NCBI GenBank assembly: GCA_040514355.1
Contig: JBEVCF010000104.1
Coordinates: forward strand, 7,840 to 71,839
DNA length: 64,000 nucleotides
Reading direction: 5' to 3'
DNA from: Opacimonas sp040514355
GTDB lineage: Bacteria; Pseudomonadota; Gammaproteobacteria; Enterobacterales; Alteromonadaceae
The notes below the pieces were generated by a model, which was given only the letters and a program-made list of their open reading frames with translations, was not told where the DNA came from and did no database searches. Positions 27,194-35,751 of the stretch are shown piece by piece. The position numbers and the translations under genes are program-made. Each line of letters starts with the position of its first letter. Positions within the stretch are counted from its first letter, which is position 1.

Positions 27194-28573
27194 ATGCCTA
27201 TTGTAGCAAGATTACCCAACACATGGATAAAAAAATTGAGTAACGGTATTACACAACAATTAGACGATATCAAAACGGCAGTTGCTGACGTCCTAGCCTT
27301 AGCCAAACAAAAGGGCGCTACCCAGGCAGAAGCGAGCATGTCCAAGGTCCAAGGTATTGCGGTCTCTGCGCGTATGCAGGAGGTCGAAACAGTAGAATTT
27401 ACCAATGATGGTGGGTTGGGGATCTCGGTGTATGTCGGCAAGAAAAAAGGCTCGGCATCCACGGCGGATCTCAGTCATGACGCCCTTGCGTTGGCGGTCT
27501 CCAAAGCCATAGAGATCGCAAAATATACTGAAGAAGACCCATGTAATGGGCTTGCTGATGAGGCGCTGTTAGCGACAGATATTCCGGATTGTGACTTATA
27601 TCATCCCGTTGCGCTAGATACCGAAGCAGGTCTAGCACTTGCATTAGAAACGGAACGCTACGCCCTAGACAGCGATCCCCGCATAACCAACTCCGATGGT
27701 GCGTCATACAATGCCAATATCGGCTGTCGCGTGTATGGTAACTCACATGGTTTTCTAGCAGGTTATCCGTCGACGCGTTATTCCACCAGCTGTGTTGTGA
27801 TTGCCGAAGAAAATGGCGATATGCAACGTGATTATGCCTACACGGTAGACCGGATCGCAGACCGCCTAAAAAGCACAGAAAAAATCGGCAAAGAGGCGGC
27901 CAAGCATGCCCTCTCTCGCTTAGGCGCGGAAAAAGTCAAAACGGGCAAATATCCAGTTATGTTTGACAGTCAAATCGCTGGATCTTTGTTCGGCCATCTA
28001 GTTTCGGCTATTTCTGGTGGCAGTCTATACCGCAAATCGTCATTCTTACTCGACAGTGTGAACACGCAAATATTGCCCGAGTGGATGACGATAACCGAGC
28101 AGCCTCACCTGCCACAAGCACTCGCCTCATCACCGTTTGATCATGAAGGCGTGGCTACGATTGACCGCACGATTGTCGCTGACGGTATTCTACAGCTCTA
28201 TCTCATGACCACCTATTCTGGCCGAAAAATGAACCTACCCTCTACCGGTCACGCCGGCGGTGTACACAATTGGCAGATCAACACCACCCACCCTGACCAA
28301 GCGAGTTTGCTCAAAGACATGGGTACAGGTGTCTTAGTAACAGAGCTAATGGGACAAGGCGTGAACGGTGTCACCGGTGATTATTCTCGTGGTGCAGCAG
28401 GTTTTTGGGTAGAAAACGGCGTGATCCAATATCCTATCAGTGAATTTACCATTGCCAGTAATCTCAAAGACATGTTATTGAATATTGTCGGTGTCGGGGG
28501 TGATATTGAACGCCGTGGTTCAATGTTTACTGGTTCAGTGCTATTAAGTGAAATGCAAATCGCGGGGGAATAA
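27194..28573 (+). CDS. pmbA: Metalloprotease TldE (PmbA)
   Basis: Non-zinc partner of TldD. I place the start at ATG 27194 (MPIVARLPNTWIKKLSNGITQ), giving 459 residues (450 in E. coli). The frame is open back to 27056, but that part is antisense to yjgA and compositionally odd. No HExxxH is present, as expected. Conserved regions include SASTADLSHDALALAVSKAI, SLYRKSSFLLDSV, LMTTYSGRKMNLPSTGHAGG and GDIERRGSMFTGSVLLSEMQ. It ends just before a bidirectional terminator at 28590. Confidence 0.95.
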   Translation: MPIVARLPNTWIKKLSNGITQQLDDIKTAVADVLALAKQKGATQAEASMSKVQGIAVSARMQEVETVEFTNDGGLGISVYVGKKKGSASTADLSHDALALAVSKAIEIAKYTEEDPCNGLADEALLATDIPDCDLYHPVALDTEAGLALALETERYALDSDPRITNSDGASYNANIGCRVYGNSHGFLAGYPSTRYSTSCVVIAEENGDMQRDYAYTVDRIADRLKSTEKIGKEAAKHALSRLGAEKVKTGKYPVMFDSQIAGSLFGHLVSAISGGSLYRKSSFLLDSVNTQILPEWMTITEQPHLPQALASSPFDHEGVATIDRTIVADGILQLYLMTTYSGRKMNLPSTGHAGGVHNWQINTTHPDQASLLKDMGTGVLVTELMGQGVNGVTGDYSRGAAGFWVENGVIQYPISEFTIASNLKDMLLNIVGVGGDIERRGSMFTGSVLLSEMQIAGE

Positions 28574-28589
28574 TCCCTCGCTCGAATAA

Positions 28590-28625
28590 AAAGCCCCTGC
28601 AAGACTCTCCACTTGCAGGGGCTTT
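28590..28625 (-). terminator. Bidirectional terminator between pmbA and pntB
   Basis: A perfect 14-bp stem: AAAGCCCCTGCAAG (28590-28603), 8-nt loop, CTTGCAGGGGCTTT (28612-28625). On the minus strand it continues into TTTTTAT, so it is strongest for pntB. On the plus strand only TTTCT follows. Confidence 0.93.
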
Positions 28626-28640
28626 CTAATACCTTGTACG

Positions 28641-30029
28641 TTAACTATCGCCAAACTCTCTGACTAAAGCATTCACCGTTTCTTTGGCATCACCTAAGAT
28701 CATTTGCGTGTTATCTTTGAAGAACAAGGGATTATCCACGCCAGCGAAACCCGCATTCGCAGAACGCTTCAACACAAAGACTGTCTTTGCACGATACACT
28801 TCAATGATCGGCATACCATAGATTGGAGAACCTTCCATTTCCTTCGCGGCTGGGTTGACGACGTCGTTTGCTCCTATGACCATAACCACATCATAACTCT
28901 CCATATTAGGATTAACCTCATCCATTTCATACAACAGTTCGTAAGGGACATCCGCTTCGGCTAACAAGACGTTCATGTGACCCGGCATCCGACCCGCAAC
29001 TGGGTGGATCGCATAGTTCACGGTGCAGTTGTTATTTTCTAGTTGCATCTGCAATTCACGCACAGCGTGTTGAGCTTGTGCTACCGCCATCCCGTAACCC
29101 GGCACGACCAACACAGACTGTGCCGCTTCCAAAATATAGAATGCATCTTGCGCATCCATAATTTTCACTTCACCGGTAATTGCTTGCGCATTGTCCACCG
29201 GCTCGGCAAAACCAGACAACAAGACATTCATCAGCGAGCGGTTCATTGCTTTACACATGATGTTGGTCAAAATGATACCCGAAGCCCCAACTAACAGACC
29301 AGTGACGATTAAAATCGTGTTATTCACCGCTAAACCAGCTGCGGTTGCCGCTAGACCTGAATAAGAGTTGAGTAAGGCGATCACCACCGGCATATCTGCA
29401 CCACCAATCGAAATCGTCGCCCAAATACCAAAACTAAGGGCTAGTAAAATGGCACAGGTCAACCAAAGATCACTATCAGGGTTGTTGACAAACAGCGCGC
29501 CTACGACCAAAAAGCCAACCAAATGCGCAATACTCAATTGACGCAGACCTTTGAAAATAACCGCCTTTGAGCCCAGTTTGCCAGATAGTTTGCCCCACGC
29601 AACCACCGAGCCTGAGAACGTGATACCACCGATTAAAATGGAGAGGAATACTGTGGTGAAGACAAAGCCTCCGGCCGTAGCAAAACCAAACGCATCCATA
29701 CCCGTGATAGTAGACCAACCCACACATAAGGACGCAAGGCCACCAAAACCGTTAAACAGCGACACCATTTCAGGCATAGCGGTCATCTCAACACTCTTTG
29801 CTTTGTAAGCGCCGTAACCGCCACCAATGATACAACCCAGTACAATCCACTCATACGTGAGGATATCTTGGTGCAATAGTGTCACGATCACCGCGATAAA
29901 CATACCAACAGCAGAAATCAAGTTGCCGCGTTTGGCCGTATCAGGATGACTGAGTAGTTTTAAACCAATAATAAATAAGGCTGCGACCAAGGCATACGCC
30001 AAATTGATCAATAACTCGATACCTTCCAT
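28641..30029 (-). CDS. pntB: NAD(P) transhydrogenase subunit beta
   Basis: Membrane subunit of the proton-translocating transhydrogenase (NADH + NADP+ to NAD+ + NADPH). 462 residues: about nine TM helices in residues 1-265, then the cytosolic NADP-binding domain III (VPGYGMAVAQAQHAVREL, HPVAGRMPGHMNVLLAEA, VMVIGANDVVNPAAKEM, KRSANAGFAGVDNPLF). Third gene of a pntAA-pntAB-pntB operon, 3 bp after pntAB, and ended by the terminator at 28590. Confidence 0.98.
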   Translation of the reverse strand: MEGIELLINLAYALVAALFIIGLKLLSHPDTAKRGNLISAVGMFIAVIVTLLHQDILTYEWIVLGCIIGGGYGAYKAKSVEMTAMPEMVSLFNGFGGLASLCVGWSTITGMDAFGFATAGGFVFTTVFLSILIGGITFSGSVVAWGKLSGKLGSKAVIFKGLRQLSIAHLVGFLVVGALFVNNPDSDLWLTCAILLALSFGIWATISIGGADMPVVIALLNSYSGLAATAAGLAVNNTILIVTGLLVGASGIILTNIMCKAMNRSLMNVLLSGFAEPVDNAQAITGEVKIMDAQDAFYILEAAQSVLVVPGYGMAVAQAQHAVRELQMQLENNNCTVNYAIHPVAGRMPGHMNVLLAEADVPYELLYEMDEVNPNMESYDVVMVIGANDVVNPAAKEMEGSPIYGMPIIEVYRAKTVFVLKRSANAGFAGVDNPLFFKDNTQMILGDAKETVNALVREFGDS

Positions 30030-30032
30030 GCC

Positions 30033-30320
30033 TTAGTCTTCCTTCTTTTTCTTTTTAAACATACTCAACATGCGGTCAGTTACCATGTACCCACCAATCA
30101 CGTTGATACTGGCCATGGCCACTGCAATCGTTCCCAAAATCGTCGTCAACACATTATTTTCGCCACCCGATGCAGCCAACGCGCCAATTAGCGTAATACC
30201 AGAGATAGCATTCGAACCTGACATCAGTGGTGTGTGCAGAGTAGCAGGTACTTTACGGATCAATTCAAAGCCCAAGAATGCAGCTAAGATGACGATGAAT
30301 AACAAATAAATGAGTTCCAT
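30033..30320 (-). CDS. pntAB: NAD(P) transhydrogenase subunit alpha-2 (membrane part)
   Basis: 95-residue membrane piece of the alpha subunit, three TM helices (about 1-18, 33-55 and 60-80) and a lysine-rich tail (MFKKKKKED). It contains TPLMSGSNAISGITLIGAL, the conserved domain II segment. In E. coli this is the C-terminal part of a single PntA; here, as in Rhodospirillum and many marine gammaproteobacteria, alpha is split in two. Spacing is 3 bp on both sides. Confidence 0.96.
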   Translation of the reverse strand: MELIYLLFIVILAAFLGFELIRKVPATLHTPLMSGSNAISGITLIGALAASGGENNVLTTILGTIAVAMASINVIGGYMVTDRMLSMFKKKKKED

Positions 30321-30323
30321 GGT

Positions 30324-31481
30324 TTATGCTCCTTTGACTACGTTGAGTAGCATGTCATTGCGGATTTCACCACCGTGTGTAATCACACTTTGGGCCAAAA
30401 TTTCATCCGCCAAATCCAAATCAAACTGGTTGGTTTCAGCATCATAAAATTCATCAATCAAGTTATACACATTATTGGCATACATATTCGATGCGTCTTT
30501 GGCGACGGCTTGACTCCAGTTACCTAAACCAATAACCGTGACGCCATTAACAATGATGGTCTCTCCCGCTACTGAACCTTCTACATTACCGCCTGAACTT
30601 GCAGCCATATCCACAACAACAGACCCAGGACGCATCAAGGCTAAGGTATCTTGGTTAATCAATACCGGAGGCTTACGACCAAACAACTGAGCGGTTGTGA
30701 TCACAATATCTGCATCGGCAATCGCATCTTGTTGTGCTGCAATTTGAATGTGTTTTTGCTCTTCAGTGAGCTCTTTGGCATAACCATCTTTGGTTTGTCC
30801 TGTCTCGCCAATATCGATGTGTAAGAATTTACCACCGAGTGACTCAACTTGTTCTGCCACGACTGGACGCGTGTCATAGGCCAATACACTGGCACCTAAG
30901 CGCTTGGCGGTCGCAATCGCTTGTAAACCTGCGACACCGGCACCAATTACAAACACTTTCGCTGGCTTGATGGTGCCAGAAGGCGTCATCATCATCGGTA
31001 AAATCGACGGTAAGTGTGTGGCGGCTTGCATTACCATGACGTAGCCTGCCAAACTAGATTGCGAACTCAAGGCATCCATCTTTTGGGCACGCGTTGAGCG
31101 TGGGATCATCTCAATGCTCAAGGTAGAGAGTTGCTTGATCGCCATTTCCTGTACCAAGGAAATATTAAAAAAAGGATCAATATGCCCCAGCACAATCGTA
31201 TTGGCAGAGATGTGCGCTAATTCTTCAGTGCTTGGACGATTGACAAATGCGATCACATCGGCTGTGCCAAAAGCGGCGGTGCGGTCGTTTACAATCACGG
31301 CACCTGCGGCTTCATAATCAGCGTCGCTGCAGCCAATATGATGACCGGCGCCACTTTCAACCAAAATGTTAATGCCTTTTTGTACGAATTTTTTAACGCT
31401 TTCAGGGGTTGCCGCAACGCGTTTTTCCTCAGCTAATTCGACAATGGGACTATTGCCTTCATTGGGGACTAATAACTTCAA
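30324..31481 (-). CDS. pntAA: NAD(P) transhydrogenase subunit alpha-1 (NAD-binding)
   Basis: 385-residue soluble domain I, related to alanine dehydrogenase. It has the KRVAATPESVKKF-type start and the Rossmann motif KVFVIGAGVAGLQAIATAKR. RPVVAEQVESLGG, the mobile-loop region (GYAKELTEE) and RPGSVVVDMAASSGGNVEGS are also present. The start is TTG 31481 (MKLLVPNEG), behind a good AGGAG site 7 nt upstream. It heads the pntAA-pntAB-pntB operon, 194 bp after rsmJ; a candidate promoter lies at 31553-31581. Confidence 0.97.
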   Translation of the reverse strand: MKLLVPNEGNSPIVELAEEKRVAATPESVKKFVQKGINILVESGAGHHIGCSDADYEAAGAVIVNDRTAAFGTADVIAFVNRPSTEELAHISANTIVLGHIDPFFNISLVQEMAIKQLSTLSIEMIPRSTRAQKMDALSSQSSLAGYVMVMQAATHLPSILPMMMTPSGTIKPAKVFVIGAGVAGLQAIATAKRLGASVLAYDTRPVVAEQVESLGGKFLHIDIGETGQTKDGYAKELTEEQKHIQIAAQQDAIADADIVITTAQLFGRKPPVLINQDTLALMRPGSVVVDMAASSGGNVEGSVAGETIIVNGVTVIGLGNWSQAVAKDASNMYANNVYNLIDEFYDAETNQFDLDLADEILAQSVITHGGEIRNDMLLNVVKGA

Positions 31482-31552
31482 AATTTTCTCCTAAAAATTT
31501 GAAATTTAGATAGACATGTAAGTCTATGCTAGACAGTGTCCCCTTTATATCA

Positions 31553-31581
31553 GTAATAGGATGAAAGTATATAGTTCACAA
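31553..31581 (-). promoter_or_regulatory. Putative sigma-70 promoter of pntAA-pntAB-pntB
   Basis: On the minus strand TTGTGA (31576-31581), 17-bp spacer, TATTAC (31553-31558), about 72 bp before the pntAA TTG. A small dyad ATAGAC/GTCTAT (31510-31527) lies between promoter and gene. Confidence 0.45.
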
Positions 31582-31675
31582 GTAGTAGTACCGTGACTGT
31601 TTTGTTAATACAGCGTTAATTTGTCAGTACTTATGTTGTAGTTGTTTATCATTTATGTTGCACTGCAACAAAAGT

Positions 31676-32560
31676 CTAAGATAGGTATACATCAAAGCGA
31701 TGCTTTTTGCCTTTGATTTGCATTGAAGGAGGTTGTCCTTGTAAAAAATCAGCATAGTTGGGGCGTTTGACCACGACACGCTTCTTGGCCAGTGCAAGAG
31801 CCGGTGTGAGTAAATCATCAGCGTCTTCATCAAAGCCCAATAGTGTTTGAAACATCTTCATGGGCTTTTTTACCGCCGCAGATTTCTTTTTATGTGGGAA
31901 CATGGGGTCGAGATACACCACATCCACCGGTTGTTGTGTGAAGCCGTTAGCTAATACCGTAGGCGCGTGACCACAGACCAAACCCAAACGTTGCGCGATA
32001 TCTGATTCAGGTGCATGTTGGTGGAGACGCTGCAGACCATCACACAACAAGGCACACACCACATTGGTGCGCTCAACCATGGTGACATGGCAACCCACGG
32101 CAGCTAACACAAAACTATCAGTACCCAGCCCCGCTGTCGCATCCACCACATGCAAACTGGTTTGGCCTTTGACCCCAACGGCTTTGGCGATCGCTTCATT
32201 GCGCCCTCCTCCCTTATCTTTGCGATACGCAAGTGCCGGTGAAGTAAAATCCACTTGCAGTGGCAACATCTTTTGGTCATTGTCATCACACAGTCCCAAG
32301 CCTGCTTCCCCCCACGTCAATACCAAACCAGGCTCGGGAATGGGGGCGTATTGTGTTATAGGATTGAGCTGGAAGTGTTCGGCAAAGTGGGCGACTTTAT
32401 CAACAAATGTCGGCTTGTACTCACTGGGCATAGCACTGTCGACTCGGATGGGAAATCCCCCTGTCTGAGCGTGTAATACCCGTAGCTCACCCATCATATG
32501 CGGTAATGAATTGGCGTGTAGCGAGTATAAATGTTGCTGTTGTAAAGTTGTATTAGGCAT
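31676..32560 (-). CDS. rsmJ: 16S rRNA (guanine1516-N2)-methyltransferase
   Basis: SAM-dependent methyltransferase for m2G1516 of 16S rRNA. The start ATG 32558-32560 (MPNTTLQQQHLYSLHANSL) gives 294 residues. An upstream open frame to 32635 lies inside recG in another frame and is rejected. The SAM motif is VVDATAGLGTDSFVLA. The catalytic-type motif is VVYLDPMFPHKKKSAAVKK, and the C-terminus has VVKRPNYADFLQGQPP. Its start overlaps the recG end by 8 bp (AATGCCTAA), which suggests translational coupling. E. coli rsmJ is elsewhere (near prlC), so this linkage is lineage-specific. Confidence 0.93.
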   Translation of the reverse strand: MPNTTLQQQHLYSLHANSLPHMMGELRVLHAQTGGFPIRVDSAMPSEYKPTFVDKVAHFAEHFQLNPITQYAPIPEPGLVLTWGEAGLGLCDDNDQKMLPLQVDFTSPALAYRKDKGGGRNEAIAKAVGVKGQTSLHVVDATAGLGTDSFVLAAVGCHVTMVERTNVVCALLCDGLQRLHQHAPESDIAQRLGLVCGHAPTVLANGFTQQPVDVVYLDPMFPHKKKSAAVKKPMKMFQTLLGFDEDADDLLTPALALAKKRVVVKRPNYADFLQGQPPSMQIKGKKHRFDVYLS

Positions 32561-34640
32561 TGGAATAATGCTCTCGATGGGCCAGCCAGCGATTAATAAT
32601 GGCGGTCGTATGTGAAGGGTAATGTTCAAACACATGCGCGGCGAGTTTTTGTACTTGCTCGATCATATGTCCATCTCTGACTAAGTCGGCAATTTTCAGA
32701 TCGGCCAGTCCCGTTTGTTTCGTGCCTAAGATTTCACCTGGACCTCGAATTTCAAGATCCATTTGGGCAATATAAAATCCATCATTGGATTCGCGCAAGA
32801 CCCCCAAACGCTTGGTGGCCGTTTTGGACAAGTTGCCGTCATACATCAAGACACAGTGACTTTCCACTGAGCCTCGCCCTACTCGTCCGCGCAATTGATG
32901 CAGTTGCGCCAAGCCTAAACGCTCTGGGTTTTCAATGATCATCAAAGACGCATTGGGGACATCAACTCCAACTTCGATTACTGTCGTTGCAACTAATACA
33001 TCCAGTTCGCCCTTTTTAAATGCCTGCATGATCGCTTGTTTGTCTTTGGCATGTAAGCGACCATGCACCAAGCCAATTCGTAAATCTGGTAAGGCGGTTT
33101 GCAAGGCCACAAATGTATCCTCGGCGGCTTGGCTTTGTAAGACTTCCGATTCTTCAATCAACGTACACACCCAATATACTTGTCGCTTTGCCTCTGTGAC
33201 TGAGCGGTGCACCCGTGCAATGATTTCATCGCGACGCGCATTGGGAATGACTACCGTTTTGACTGGCGTGCGCCCTGGTGGTAGTTCATCAATGATCGAT
33301 GTATCTAGATCCGCATAAGCCGTCATAGCTAAGGTTCGCGGAATGGGTGTAGCGGTCATCACTAACTGGTGAGGGAAACGGCCTTGTTGTTCCCCTTTTT
33401 CACGCAACGCTAAGCGTTGATGCACACCAAATCGGTGCTGCTCGTCGATAATCACCATCGCTAGGTTCTTATATTGGACTTTATCTTGAAACACGGCATG
33501 GGTGCCAACCAAAAAATGAATATCCCCAGAGGACAAAGCCTCCAACACGCTGTCTCTGGCTTTGCCTTTGAGCTTGCCTGCCAGCCAGCCGACCTTGATC
33601 CCCAAGGGCTGAAGCCACTGACTAAAATTGTTAGCATGTTGTTCTGCCAACAACTCCGTAGGCGCCATTAACACCACCTGATATCCAGCAGCAATGGCTG
33701 GTAGTGCGGCTAGAGCGGCCACCAAGGTTTTACCTGAGCCAACATCACCTTGTACCAAACGCATCATGGGATAGGGTTGTTGCAAATCGTACATAATCTC
33801 TCTGACAACACGGGATTGCGCATTGGTGGGCGAGAATGGCAAAGTCGCCAAGAACTGTTGTTGTAGAGTGTCATCACTAGGCAGCGCAAAGCCTGGTTGT
33901 ACTTCATTGTTAGCGCGCATTTGTAATATGCTCAGGTGATGCGCCATTAACTCTTCCAAAATTAAACGTTGCTGCGCAGGGTGTTTTCCCTCAGACAACA
34001 GCTCTAACGACACATCAGGGGTGGGCCGGTGCACCAGCAACAAGGCTTCTTGTAAACTCAATTGCGCATCATACAAACCAGCTGGCAATAATTCAGCCAA
34101 CGCACCTTGTTTTAAGGCCAATAAAGCTTGTTCGGTCAAATTCCGCAGGGTGATTTGTTTAATCCCTTCTGTCGCTGGATAAACCGGTGTCAAACTATCT
34201 GCAACCGTAACGATTTCACCAGCTTGAACAATTTTGTACTCTGGATGGGCAATCTCAAGTCCATGTTTACCCCGACGAAACTCGCCGTAAGCGCGCATGC
34301 TTTGTCCCACCGCCATGGCATTTTTTTGCGCAGCGTTAAAATAGAAAAACCGACATGTCACCGTGCCCGTCGCATCAGCTAGTTTGACGACCAACGCGCG
34401 CCGACGCCCAAATGTGACTTCGCTGTGTGTGATTTCCCCTTGGATAGAGGCATGCAACCCGTGATGCAGATCACAGATGTTGTATATACGGGTGCGATCT
34501 TCATAGCGATGGGGTAAGTGAAACAACACATCTTGGATCGTATGCAGGCCAAACGCACGCAGCTTTTCGGCCATTTTTGGGCCGACGCCTTTTAACTCGC
34601 TAACTGGTCGATGTCCTAACGCACCTGCCACTTGGCTCAT
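32553..34640 (-). CDS. recG: ATP-dependent DNA helicase RecG
   Basis: Fork-reversal and branch-migration helicase, 695 residues (693 in E. coli). N-terminal wedge/OB domain (about 10-160: LKGVGPKMAEKLRAFG, FHLPHRYEDRTRI). Walker A GDVGSGKT at about 296-303, DEQHRFG box, TATPIPRTLAMTAYADLD, ATTVIEVGVDVPNASLM and QLRGRVGRG are all intact. C-terminal TRG-type motif region (GPGEILGTKQTGL). Follows trmH by 19 bp, with AAGGAT before the ATG, in the gmk-rpoZ-spoT-ridA-trmH-recG series. Confidence 0.98.
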   Translation of the reverse strand: MSQVAGALGHRPVSELKGVGPKMAEKLRAFGLHTIQDVLFHLPHRYEDRTRIYNICDLHHGLHASIQGEITHSEVTFGRRRALVVKLADATGTVTCRFFYFNAAQKNAMAVGQSMRAYGEFRRGKHGLEIAHPEYKIVQAGEIVTVADSLTPVYPATEGIKQITLRNLTEQALLALKQGALAELLPAGLYDAQLSLQEALLLVHRPTPDVSLELLSEGKHPAQQRLILEELMAHHLSILQMRANNEVQPGFALPSDDTLQQQFLATLPFSPTNAQSRVVREIMYDLQQPYPMMRLVQGDVGSGKTLVAALAALPAIAAGYQVVLMAPTELLAEQHANNFSQWLQPLGIKVGWLAGKLKGKARDSVLEALSSGDIHFLVGTHAVFQDKVQYKNLAMVIIDEQHRFGVHQRLALREKGEQQGRFPHQLVMTATPIPRTLAMTAYADLDTSIIDELPPGRTPVKTVVIPNARRDEIIARVHRSVTEAKRQVYWVCTLIEESEVLQSQAAEDTFVALQTALPDLRIGLVHGRLHAKDKQAIMQAFKKGELDVLVATTVIEVGVDVPNASLMIIENPERLGLAQLHQLRGRVGRGSVESHCVLMYDGNLSKTATKRLGVLRESNDGFYIAQMDLEIRGPGEILGTKQTGLADLKIADLVRDGHMIEQVQKLAAHVFEHYPSHTTAIINRWLAHREHYSNA

Positions 34641-34659
34641 GGGCGATCCTTGAAGGTTG

Positions 34660-35352
34660 TTATGATTTTATTTTGCCACAGCGTAAGGCTTCCCACCAAC
34701 TGTCATCAGCTTCAATTTCACCTTGTGCATTGATTTGCGGATAGGGTAATTTGCCGTGGCGTAGCCATTGCTTATAAATCAGTGGGTGGCCGCCTTTGAA
34801 CAGCACGGCTTGGCATTGCGCTTCTGTTAAATGTTGCACGTCATACATGCCTGCAACTTGACGCTGACGTTGCGCTTCGTACAAGATTAACGCCGCCGCG
34901 ACTGACACATTAAGCGACTGGGTCATGCCCATCATCGGGATCACGATTTCGTGATCAGCTTGTGCAATAGCTGTCTCGGTCGCACCGTATTTTTCTTGTC
35001 CCAAGATAATCGCGGTCGGTTGGGTGTAATCGATATCGCGATAATCCACCGCAGCATCTGAAAGATGCGTGACCAAGATTTGTTTGCCCTCCCCTTTGAG
35101 ATGGGTCACGGCGTCATTGATATTATCGTGCGAATGCAAATCGACCCAGTCATGTGCTCCCATAGATGTACCGCGCCGTGTGGCAATATTTTGATACCAC
35201 ACAGCATGGATATGTTGCACACCAACCGCATCACAGGAACGGATAACCGCTGATACATTATGCGGTTTGTGCACTTCCTCCATGAGAACTGTCAAGTCCG
35301 TTTGGCGCAACGCAAGCATGTTGCGAATACGCTGGTAACGTTCTGGTGACAT
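34660..35352 (-). CDS. trmH: tRNA (guanosine18-2'-O)-methyltransferase
   Basis: SPOUT-family enzyme that makes Gm18 in tRNA. 230 residues (229 in E. coli). N-terminal MSPERYQRIRNMLALRQTDL, catalytic Arg/Asn region KPHNVSAVIRSCDAVG, and knot motifs ILGQEKYGAT and IPMMGMTQSLNVSVAAALIL. The C-terminal extension required for tRNA binding is present. It starts 4 bp after ridA. The order spoT-trmH-recG is conserved in enterics; ridA is the insertion here. Confidence 0.97.
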   Translation of the reverse strand: MSPERYQRIRNMLALRQTDLTVLMEEVHKPHNVSAVIRSCDAVGVQHIHAVWYQNIATRRGTSMGAHDWVDLHSHDNINDAVTHLKGEGKQILVTHLSDAAVDYRDIDYTQPTAIILGQEKYGATETAIAQADHEIVIPMMGMTQSLNVSVAAALILYEAQRQRQVAGMYDVQHLTEAQCQAVLFKGGHPLIYKQWLRHGKLPYPQINAQGEIEADDSWWEALRCGKIKS

Positions 35353-35356
35353 ACGC

Positions 35357-35743
35357 TTACTCGGCGAGTTCTAATACGCCATCAATTTCGATTTGTGCAC
35401 CTTTTGGCAACGCGGCCACTTGCACAGCGGCACGAGCTGGGTAAGGCTTAGAGAAATACTGTGACATAATGTCATTGACGGTGGCAAAGTGGCCTAGGTC
35501 GATTAAGAAAATATTCACTTTTACCATGTCGTTCAAATCACCACCGGCGGCTTCACATACCGCAGCGAGATTTTTAAATACCTGATGAGCTTGCTCAGCA
35601 AAGTCTTCAGATACAAATTCCATCGTTTCTGGGTCGAGAGGAATTTGCCCCGATAAATAGACAGTAGTACCGGTTTTAATCGCCTGGTTATAAGTGCCAA
35701 TTGCAGCTGGTGCTTGGTCTGTGTGTACAACACTTTTTGTCAT
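35357..35743 (-). CDS. ridA: RidA, enamine/imine deaminase
   Basis: 128-residue trimeric YjgF/RidA protein that hydrolyses reactive enamines from PLP enzymes such as threonine dehydratase. SGQIPLDPETMEFV, the conserved Arg in KPYPARAAVQVAALPKGAQIEIDGV and the C-terminal Glu are in place. AGGAAAG precedes the ATG. It sits 8 bp after spoT and 4 bp before trmH. The order spoT-ridA is known in pseudomonads and other gammaproteobacteria but not in E. coli. Confidence 0.96.
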   Translation of the reverse strand: MTKSVVHTDQAPAAIGTYNQAIKTGTTVYLSGQIPLDPETMEFVSEDFAEQAHQVFKNLAAVCEAAGGDLNDMVKVNIFLIDLGHFATVNDIMSQYFSKPYPARAAVQVAALPKGAQIEIDGVLELAE

Positions 35744-35751
35744 GATCTTTC

